Of a stretch of 19,828 nt of DNA, positions 14,387 through 19,828 are shown piece by piece. Origin of the DNA: an uncultured Haemophilus sp. (GTDB lineage: Bacteria > Pseudomonadota > Gammaproteobacteria > Enterobacterales > Pasteurellaceae). The notes beneath the pieces are model-generated. The model was given only the letters and a program-made list of their open reading frames with translations, did no database searches and was not told where the DNA came from. Numbering within the stretch: position 1 is the first letter of the stretch; each line of letters opens with the position of its first letter. The stretch spans positions 1 through 19,828 of the forward strand of contig NZ_CAJLNI010000022.1 of assembly GCF_905207935.1 (NCBI RefSeq). Reading direction: 5' to 3'. Made by a program: the position numbers and the translations under genes.

Positions 14387-15415
14387 TTAAATTGCAGGGA
14401 GTTCAGTCATTGGCCAACGAGGTTTAACATCAATGGCGAGATCGCTATGCTGACCTTGTTTTAAGCGTAAAAAGCCCGTATAGGCAATCATGGCACCATT
14501 ATCGGTACAAAATTGAGGTTGTGGATAAAATACTTCACCACCAAGATTTTTCATCATAGTGCCAAGGGTTTCACGTAATTTTTTGTTTGCACTCACCCCG
14601 CCAGCAATCACTAAACGCTTATAGCCGGTTTCTTTTAAGGCTCGTTTACATTTAATTGCGAGTGTATCCACGACGGAATCTTGGAAGGCAAAGGCAATAT
14701 CGGCTTTGGTTTGTTCGGTTAATTCGCCTTCTTGTTTGATCGCCTGATTAATGGTGTTAGCCGCTGAGGTTTTTAAACCTGAAAAGCTAAAATCAAGGCC
14801 TGGTCGATCTGTCATTGGGCGTGGAAATACAAAACGATCTGGTGATCCTTTTTCGGCTAAACGTGAAAGTGCTGCACCGCCAGGGTAATCTAACCCTAAT
14901 AATTTCGCAGTTTTATCAAAGGCTTCACCTGCAGCATCATCAATAGATTCACCAATAACTTCATATTTACCTACACCATCAACGCGCACTAATTGCGTAT
15001 GTCCACCTGAAACTAAGAGGGCAATAAATGGAAAGTGCGGTCGATTTTCATCAAGCATTGGCGCAAGTAGATGGCCTTCCATGTGGTGTACACCAATAGC
15101 GGGCACATTCCAGGCATAAGCCAGTGAACGCGCGATCGTTGCACCCACTAATAATGCGCCCACTAAACCAGGGCCACTTGTATAGGCGATACCATCAATT
15201 TGATCAGCGGTTAAATTGGCTTCTTCTAATGCGGCTTTAATTAATGGTGCCGTTTTGCGAATGTGATCGCGGGAAGCCAGCTCTGGCACCACACCGCCGT
15301 AATCCGCATGCAAGGCTATTTGCGTGTAGAGCTGATTGGCAATTAAGCCTTTGTCTTCATCATAAATCGCGACACCTGTTTCATCACAGGAGGTTTCGAT
15401 CCCTAAAATACGCAT
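14387..15415 (-). CDS. tsaD: tRNA N6-threonylcarbamoyladenosine transferase TsaD
   Basis: With TsaB and TsaE it moves threonylcarbamoyl from TC-AMP to A37 of tRNAs reading ANN codons; an essential function in most bacteria. The 342 residues (E. coli 337) show GIETSCDETG at the N-terminus, metal ligands His111 and His115 in GVHHMEGH, LLVSGGHT, GGVSANKKLR, and the late metal Asp in FCTDNGAM. Older names are gcp and ygjD. It is divergent from rpsU, as in E. coli. GAGAAG precedes the ATG. A possible -10 (TAAAAT, minus strand 15454-15449) lies upstream without a clear -35. Confidence 0.97.
   Translation of the reverse strand: MRILGIETSCDETGVAIYDEDKGLIANQLYTQIALHADYGGVVPELASRDHIRKTAPLIKAALEEANLTADQIDGIAYTSGPGLVGALLVGATIARSLAYAWNVPAIGVHHMEGHLLAPMLDENRPHFPFIALLVSGGHTQLVRVDGVGKYEVIGESIDDAAGEAFDKTAKLLGLDYPGGAALSRLAEKGSPDRFVFPRPMTDRPGLDFSFSGLKTSAANTINQAIKQEGELTEQTKADIAFAFQDSVVDTLAIKCKRALKETGYKRLVIAGGVSANKKLRETLGTMMKNLGGEVFYPQPQFCTDNGAMIAYTGFLRLKQGQHSDLAIDVKPRWPMTELPAI
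15033..15041 (+). repeat. DNA uptake sequence core in tsaD
   Basis: Exact AAGTGCGGT inside the tsaD coding region. Single copy. Confidence 0.9.
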
Positions 15416-15506
15416 TTTCTTCTCATTTTATTAAAAAAATTGGCAAAGATTTTACCTTGTTTAGCCCGCTTAAACCAGTTCAAATGCCAAATTTTCAGCA
15501 AATAGG

Positions 15507-15538
15507 CGATCTTTCCTTTGCTTTTGCGGGGAAGATCG
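15507..15538. promoter_or_regulatory. inverted repeat over the rpsU -35 region
   Basis: CGATCTTTCC (15507-15516) and GGGAAGATCG (15529-15538) are complementary at nine of ten positions, the tenth being T-G, with a 12-base spacer that contains the -35 hexamer. The layout is that of an operator for a dimeric regulator. No known regulator is recognised. Confidence 0.5.
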
Positions 15539-15546
15539 ATTAGAAT
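15518..15546 (+). promoter_or_regulatory. main promoter of the rpsU-dnaG-rpoD operon
   Basis: TTGCTT (15518-15523), a 17-base spacer and TAGAAT (15541-15546) make a good sigma-70 promoter. Transcription would begin near 15553, leaving a leader of about 80 bases. Confidence 0.75.
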
Positions 15547-15564
15547 TGCGTCCTTTATTGAATT

Positions 15565-15580
15565 TGCCGTTCATTCGGCA
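15565..15580 (+). promoter_or_regulatory. small hairpin in the rpsU leader
   Basis: TGCCG and CGGCA form a 5-bp stem with a 6-base loop, within the predicted 5' leader and well upstream of the rpsU ribosome-binding site. Possibly structural or regulatory; weak evidence. Confidence 0.35.
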
Positions 15581-15633
15581 GTAATAAAAATTTAAAATTG
15601 CAATTAAATTAAACTCATTGAGGTGATTGGCTT

Positions 15634-15849
15634 ATGCCTGTAATTAAAGTACGTGAAAACGAATCATTTGACGTAGCTTTACGTCGTTTCAAACGCTCTT
15701 GCGAAAAAGCTGGTATTTTAGCAGAAGTTCGCGCTCGTGAATTCTATGAAAAACCAACTACAATCCGTAAACGTGAAAAAGCAACCCTTGCTAAACGTCA
15801 CGCTAAACGTAATGCTCGCGAAAACGCGCGCAATACCCGTTTATACTAA
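15634..15849 (+). CDS. rpsU: 30S ribosomal protein S21
   Basis: The 71-residue basic protein (family length 71) reads MPVIKVRENESFDVALRRFKRSCEKAG and ends NARENARNTRLY, nearly identical to gammaproteobacterial S21. It joins the 30S subunit near the anti-Shine-Dalgarno region and is needed for initiation on natural mRNAs. GAGGTGA precedes the ATG by about 9 bases. First gene of the macromolecular synthesis operon. Confidence 0.98.
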   Translation: MPVIKVRENESFDVALRRFKRSCEKAGILAEVRAREFYEKPTTIRKREKATLAKRHAKRNARENARNTRLY

Positions 15850-15880
15850 TTTGTAGTATTTTCTAACTCGAGTTAAGACA

Positions 15881-15909
15881 AACCGTGAAACCTTTTGGGT
15901 ATCACGGTT
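15881..15909 (+). terminator. attenuating terminator between rpsU and dnaG
   Basis: AACCGTGA pairs with TCACGGTT, continued past an A-A mismatch by ACC with GGT, around a short T loop; TTTGTTGCTTT follows. In E. coli a partial terminator at this same place lowers dnaG and rpoD expression relative to rpsU, so the same role is inferred. Confidence 0.85.
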
Positions 15910-15950
15910 TTGTTGCTTTAAATTCATCGAAAAAAAGTCACGCAAAATCA

Positions 15951-15959
15951 ACCGCACTT
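15951..15959 (-). repeat. DNA uptake sequence core upstream of dnaG
   Basis: Exact ACCGCACTT on plus in the rpsU-dnaG spacer, 27 bases before the dnaG ATG. Confidence 0.9.
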
Positions 15960-15986
15960 TCGCATCGTATTCAAGGAGGCAAGGCA

Positions 15987-17771
15987 ATGAAAGGCTCAAT
16001 TCCACGCCAATTTATTGATGATCTGCTCACAAAATCGAATATTGTCGATGTGATTAATGCGCGCGTGAAACTCAAAAAAGCAGGACGAGATTATCAAGCT
16101 TGCTGTCCGTTTCATCATGAAAAAACACCCTCCTTTACGGTAAGTGAAAAAAAACAATTCTATTATTGTTTTGGCTGTGGCGCGAAAGGTAATGCGATTT
16201 CATTTTTAATGGATTACGACAAATTAGAATTTGTTGAAGCCGTTGAAGAACTTGCCGCTTCGGCAGGGCTTGAAGTGCCTTATGAAAAACGTCCAAATCA
16301 ATTCGGCAATAAACCGGATGTGAGTTATCAAACAAAACGTAATTTATACGATTTAATGCAAGAGATTGCGTCGTTTTATCAAGCTCAACTTCCGCTAAAT
16401 ATTCCTGCTCAAAGCTATCTTCAGCAACGTGGTTTATCGCCAGAAATTATTGAGCGTTTCCAAATCGGTTATGTGCCCAATGCGATGGATACAGTGTTGC
16501 GTCAATTCGGCAAAAATCGAGAAGAACAGAAAAAACTGTTTGATTTAGGTATGCTTTCTCGCAACGATCGTGGCAATGTGTACGATAAATTCCGTAATCG
16601 TATTATGTTTCCGATTCGGGATAAACGTGGTCGTACGGTCGCTTTTGGGGGACGTGTTTTAACGGATGAAAAACCCAAATATTTGAACTCACCCGAAACC
16701 ATTACATACCATAAAGGTAATGAACTTTATGGCTTGTATGAAGCCTTACAAATCAATGATGAGCCAGAAAAACTATTAGTGGTTGAAGGCTACATGGATG
16801 TGGTGGCATTAGCACAATTTGGTGTGAATTATGCGGTGGCTTCTCTTGGGACATCAACGACCTCGGAGCAAATTCAATTATTGTTCCGTTCAACAGAACA
16901 AGTCATTTGTTGCTACGATGGTGATAGAGCGGGACGTGATGCCGCTTGGCGAGCACTTGAAAACGCCTTACCTTATCTGGAAGACGGACGACAAATTAAG
17001 TTTATTTTCCTGCCGGATGGAGAAGATCCGGATACTTATATTCGTCAATATGGTAAAGAAAAGTTTGAAGAATATATTGAGCAAGCCCAGTCTCTCACAG
17101 AATTCTTATTCGCGCATTTAAGTCCGCAGGTGGATTTCTCGACGCAAGAAGGACGAGGTAAATTAGTAGCACTCGCTGTGCCTTTAATTCGTCAAATTCC
17201 TGGTGATATGTTGCGCTTGTCATTACGCAATATGTTGGCGCAAAAGCTTGGGATTTTTGATCAATCGCAGCTTGAAAGCTTAATTCCAAATCAAATAGAT
17301 AAAGCTGAACCAAAACCTAAAACGCCACCAAAAACCATTAAGAAAACGCCAATGCGTGTGGTGATTTCGCTGTTATTACAGAATTCACAATTGGTAAATC
17401 GTATTTCGGATGTCGGTTTGCAAGCCTTAAAGCATGAGGCGGGTTATGAATTACTCGAAAAATTAACCGTACTTTGTCGTGAACGAGAAGGTATTACAAC
17501 AGGGCAAATTTTAGAATATTTTCGCGATACAGAATTCAGCAAACCCCTTGAAATATTGGCGTCTTGGGATCATCTACTAGACGACTTAGAAATCATTAAT
17601 GCATTCTCTCAAAACTATCGTCGATTGAATATTCAAGCGATTGAACGTGATATTGAGATGCTTATCGCCAAAGAAAGGGCGGAAGGCTTAACTGATCAAG
17701 AACGAGCAATTTTAGTAAATTTGCTCAAGGGAAAAGAAGAGCAGAAAAAACAGTTAGTTAATCCGTCATAA
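15987..17771 (+). CDS. dnaG: DNA primase
   Basis: Makes the RNA primers for DNA replication and works with the DnaB helicase. The 594 residues (E. coli 581) show the N-terminal zinc-binding domain with Cys40, His43, Cys61 and Cys64, the catalytic core, and a TOPRIM domain with Glu267 in VVEGYMDV and Asp311/Asp313 in DGDRAG. The C-terminal helicase-binding region follows (about 440-594). The frame is open from 15885, inside the terminator hairpin, but the start at 15987 has a strong GGAGG 7 bases upstream and gives the family N-terminus MKGSIPRQFIDDLL. Confidence 0.97.
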   Translation: MKGSIPRQFIDDLLTKSNIVDVINARVKLKKAGRDYQACCPFHHEKTPSFTVSEKKQFYYCFGCGAKGNAISFLMDYDKLEFVEAVEELAASAGLEVPYEKRPNQFGNKPDVSYQTKRNLYDLMQEIASFYQAQLPLNIPAQSYLQQRGLSPEIIERFQIGYVPNAMDTVLRQFGKNREEQKKLFDLGMLSRNDRGNVYDKFRNRIMFPIRDKRGRTVAFGGRVLTDEKPKYLNSPETITYHKGNELYGLYEALQINDEPEKLLVVEGYMDVVALAQFGVNYAVASLGTSTTSEQIQLLFRSTEQVICCYDGDRAGRDAAWRALENALPYLEDGRQIKFIFLPDGEDPDTYIRQYGKEKFEEYIEQAQSLTEFLFAHLSPQVDFSTQEGRGKLVALAVPLIRQIPGDMLRLSLRNMLAQKLGIFDQSQLESLIPNQIDKAEPKPKTPPKTIKKTPMRVVISLLLQNSQLVNRISDVGLQALKHEAGYELLEKLTVLCREREGITTGQILEYFRDTEFSKPLEILASWDHLLDDLEIINAFSQNYRRLNIQAIERDIEMLIAKERAEGLTDQERAILVNLLKGKEEQKKQLVNPS

Positions 17772-17840
17772 CAATGGTAAAATCTCCTGTTCAAAACAAG
17801 GGCTTTTATCTTCCAAAAATAACGCAAAACGGGAATAAAA

Positions 17841-19730
17841 ATGGAACAAAATCAACAATCTACCGCCGAGCAATATTCAGAACAAATTGAACAACTTATG
17901 GAATTAGGTCGTACGCAAGGTTATTTAACTTATGCGGAGATCAATGACTTGCTTCCAGAAGATTTGATCGATCCAGAATATTACGATAAGTTGTTGCAAA
18001 CTTTACAGCATGATGCGGGTATTCCGGTTCTGGATGAAGCACCGGAAAGTGACGAAATGATGTTGAATGACACGATTCCAGATGAAGATGCGGTGGAAGA
18101 AGCAACGCAGATTTTATCAAATGTGGAATCTGAAATCGGTCGTACAACCGATCCTGTGCGTATGTATATGCGTGAAATGGGAACGGTTGATCTTCTTACC
18201 CGTGAAGATGAAATCAGCATTGCAAAACGTATTGAAGAGGGGATTGACGAAGTTCAAACCGCCATTGCTGCGTACCCAGAAGCGTTAACTGAATTATTAG
18301 ATAATTATGATCAAGTTGAAGCGGGAAATTATCGTTTAGCTGATTTAATTACCGGCTTTGTGGATCCAAATATTGCTGCAGAGGAAGTAGTGAATGTTGG
18401 TGAGAATTTCGCTGACGAAGATGAAAGCACCGAATCTGTTGCAGAAGTTGATGAAGAGAGCGATGAGGAAGATGAAAGCGATAGCAGCTCAAGTTCAGAT
18501 GACAGCGATTCAGATAACAGTATAGACCCTGAAGTGGCGCGTGAAAGATTCGCGGCATTAAGAGAGCAACATACTAAAACATTGGCGACTATTGCAAAAC
18601 ACGGACGCAGTGGTAAACGCGCAAAAGATCAAATTGCTCTACTCGCAGATATTTTTAAACAATTCCGTTTAGTGCCTAAACAATTCGATATACTTGTTTT
18701 ATCAATGAAGAATATGATGAAACGTGTACGTTCAGAAGAGCGTCAACTACAAAAAGTATTAGTTGATATTGCGGGTATGCCAAAAGATGAATTTGAGGCA
18801 CTGATTATTGCTAATGGCAGCAGTGATGCATGGGTAGCAAAAGCATTAAAATCAACGAAAGCTTGGGCAAAACGTTTACCAAAATATGAAGAGCGTATCC
18901 GTTTATCTTTAGATAACTTAGCGAATATTGAACAGCAAACTAATCTTACGATCCAACAAATGCGTGAGATTTGCGATGCGGTATCTCGTGGTGAACAAAA
19001 AGCTCGCCGTGCGAAAAAAGAAATGGTTGAAGCCAACTTACGTTTAGTCATTTCTATTGCGAAAAAATATACCAACCGAGGTTTACAATTCTTGGATTTA
19101 ATTCAAGAAGGGAATATCGGTTTGATGAAAGCGGTAGATAAATTTGAATACCGCCGTGGTTATAAATTCTCCACTTATGCAACCTGGTGGATTCGTCAGG
19201 CCATTACTCGTTCGATTGCGGACCAAGCGCGTACAATCCGTATTCCTGTTCATATGATTGAAACGATTAACAAATTAAATCGTATTTCTCGTCAAATGTT
19301 ACAAGAAATGGGACGTGAAGCGACGCCAGAAGAGCTTGCTGAACGCATGGGAATGCCAGAAGATAAGATTCGTAAAGTGCTTAAAATTGCGAAAGAACCT
19401 ATTTCTATGGAAACCCCAATTGGTGACGACGATGATTCACATTTAGGTGACTTCATTGAGGATTCAACCCTTGAATTACCATTAGATTCTGCAACCGCAC
19501 AAAGCTTAAAAGTAGCGACTCATGAAGTGTTAGAAGGTTTAACTCCTCGTGAAGCAAAAGTATTACGTATGCGTTTTGGTATTGATATGAATACTGACCA
19601 TACACTCGAAGAAGTGGGTAAACAATTTGACGTAACTCGTGAGCGTATTCGTCAGATTGAAGCAAAAGCATTACGTAAATTACGTCATCCAAGTCGTTCA
19701 GAAACCTTAAGAAGTTTCTTGGATGAGTAA
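17841..19730 (+). CDS. rpoD: RNA polymerase sigma-70 factor RpoD
   Basis: The main housekeeping sigma factor, which recognises -10 and -35 elements. The 629 residues (E. coli 613) show region 1.1 (LMELGRTQGYLTYAEINDLLP), region 1.2 (DPVRMYMREMG), a non-conserved region with an acidic Asp/Glu/Ser tract (about residues 190-228), regions 2.1-2.4 (ANLRLVISIAKKY ... YATWWIRQAITRSI), region 3, and region 4.2 with the helix-turn-helix TLEEVGKQFDVTRERIRQIEAKAL. It starts 69 bases after dnaG with a modest GGGAA binding site. The acidic tract has a run of five Ser where E. coli has Glu/Asp. Confidence 0.98.
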   Translation: MEQNQQSTAEQYSEQIEQLMELGRTQGYLTYAEINDLLPEDLIDPEYYDKLLQTLQHDAGIPVLDEAPESDEMMLNDTIPDEDAVEEATQILSNVESEIGRTTDPVRMYMREMGTVDLLTREDEISIAKRIEEGIDEVQTAIAAYPEALTELLDNYDQVEAGNYRLADLITGFVDPNIAAEEVVNVGENFADEDESTESVAEVDEESDEEDESDSSSSSDDSDSDNSIDPEVARERFAALREQHTKTLATIAKHGRSGKRAKDQIALLADIFKQFRLVPKQFDILVLSMKNMMKRVRSEERQLQKVLVDIAGMPKDEFEALIIANGSSDAWVAKALKSTKAWAKRLPKYEERIRLSLDNLANIEQQTNLTIQQMREICDAVSRGEQKARRAKKEMVEANLRLVISIAKKYTNRGLQFLDLIQEGNIGLMKAVDKFEYRRGYKFSTYATWWIRQAITRSIADQARTIRIPVHMIETINKLNRISRQMLQEMGREATPEELAERMGMPEDKIRKVLKIAKEPISMETPIGDDDDSHLGDFIEDSTLELPLDSATAQSLKVATHEVLEGLTPREAKVLRMRFGIDMNTDHTLEEVGKQFDVTRERIRQIEAKALRKLRHPSRSETLRSFLDE

Positions 19731-19754
19731 TTATTCATTTATGTAAAAAAGAAA

Positions 19755-19774
19755 AGGCAGATCAATATCTGCCT
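19755..19774. terminator. terminator after rpoD
   Basis: AGGCAGAT and ATCTGCCT form a perfect 8-bp stem with a 4-base loop, 25 bases after the rpoD stop. On plus the tail is ATATTGTAT, a poor T-run; on minus the stem is followed by TTTTCTTTTTT, so it would terminate better in the minus direction. Confidence 0.7.
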
Positions 19775-19784
19775 ATATTGTATA

Positions 19785-19813
19785 TTGCATAAAAGATTAT
19801 TATATGCTATAAT
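19785..19813 (+). promoter_or_regulatory. strong extended -10 promoter at the right edge
   Basis: TTGCAT (19785-19790), a 17-base spacer and a perfect TATAAT (19808-19813), with TGC directly before the -10. The following CCGCC is a GC-rich discriminator as in tRNA and rRNA promoters under stringent control. Transcription would begin near 19820, and the product lies outside the window. Confidence 0.7.
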
Positions 19814-19828
19814 CCGCCTTGTATAGCA
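19805..19828. repeat. inverted repeat over the edge promoter
   Basis: TGCTATA (19805-19811) and TATAGCA (19822-19828) are perfect inverted copies with a 10-base spacer, spanning the -10 box and predicted start. It could be an operator or chance in AT-rich DNA. Confidence 0.4.

Noticed and set aside
15244..15543. 99-codon plus-strand frame across the tsaD start and rpsU promoter
   Set aside because: Antisense to tsaD codons, no ribosome-binding site, and it runs through the promoter region.
15885..15986. Upstream extension of dnaG
   Set aside because: Begins within the rpsU terminator hairpin, has no binding site, and contains an uptake sequence; the ATG at 15987 has GGAGG and the family N-terminus.
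18399..18520. Repetitive acidic/Ser coding tract in rpoD as a possible contingency repeat
   Set aside because: Codons are mixed, with no pure short tandem repeat; an acidic tract is normal in this region of RpoD.
18743..19075. 110-codon minus-strand frame opposite rpoD
   Set aside because: Shadow of conserved sigma factor codons.

Overview
The window reads as chromosomal DNA of a Pasteurellaceae member of the Haemophilus influenzae / H. parainfluenzae type. The evidence is 15 exact copies of the Haemophilus DNA-uptake 9-mer AAGTGCGGT in about 19.8 kb, three pairs of them inverted as hairpins. Codon use is moderately AT-rich, and the gene neighbourhoods (cysK-cysZ/zipA-ligA; tyrP-tdk-tsaD/rpsU-dnaG-rpoD) match that family. 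The species cannot be fixed from the window alone. No insertion sequence, CRISPR array, rRNA or complete tRNA was seen.

Layout. (1) 1-512: the 3' end of an unrecognised gene and a small acidic AT-rich gene, the only stretch with an accessory look. (2) 590-3217: glycerol use. glpK (minus) and glpF (plus) diverge from a 372-bp control region with one perfect and one near-perfect CRP site. (3) 3290-7622: sulphur and cysteine supply, all on minus: cysZ (sulphate entry), cysK (cysteine synthase), then a binding protein, permease and ATPase of an amino-acid ABC importer that is probably for cystine. (4) 7793-10917: zipA and ligA (cell division, DNA ligation) on plus, divergent from cysZ. (5) 11019-12303: a coiled-coil protein of unknown function and a periplasmic YgiW-type OB-fold protein, preceded by two QseB/PmrA-type boxes. 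(6) 12303-15415: a compact minus-strand run tsaD, small membrane protein, tdk, tyrP. (7) 15634-19730: the macromolecular synthesis operon rpsU-dnaG-rpoD on plus, with the expected hairpin between rpsU and dnaG. (8) 19731-19828: a hairpin after rpoD, then a near-consensus extended -10 promoter with a GC-rich discriminator, which suggests a stable RNA or highly expressed gene just beyond the right edge.

Most of the window is conserved core genome and I found no convincing new multi-gene system. The points most worth a second look are the regulatory layout in front of ygiW, the Firmicute-like GlpF with an altered selectivity filter, the GlpK tail that lacks the enterobacterial IIAGlc site, an inverted repeat over the rpsU promoter, the edge promoter, and three unrecognised small genes. 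Several gene starts are set downstream of the longest possible reading frame on ribosome-binding-site and homology grounds; each is explained in its entry.
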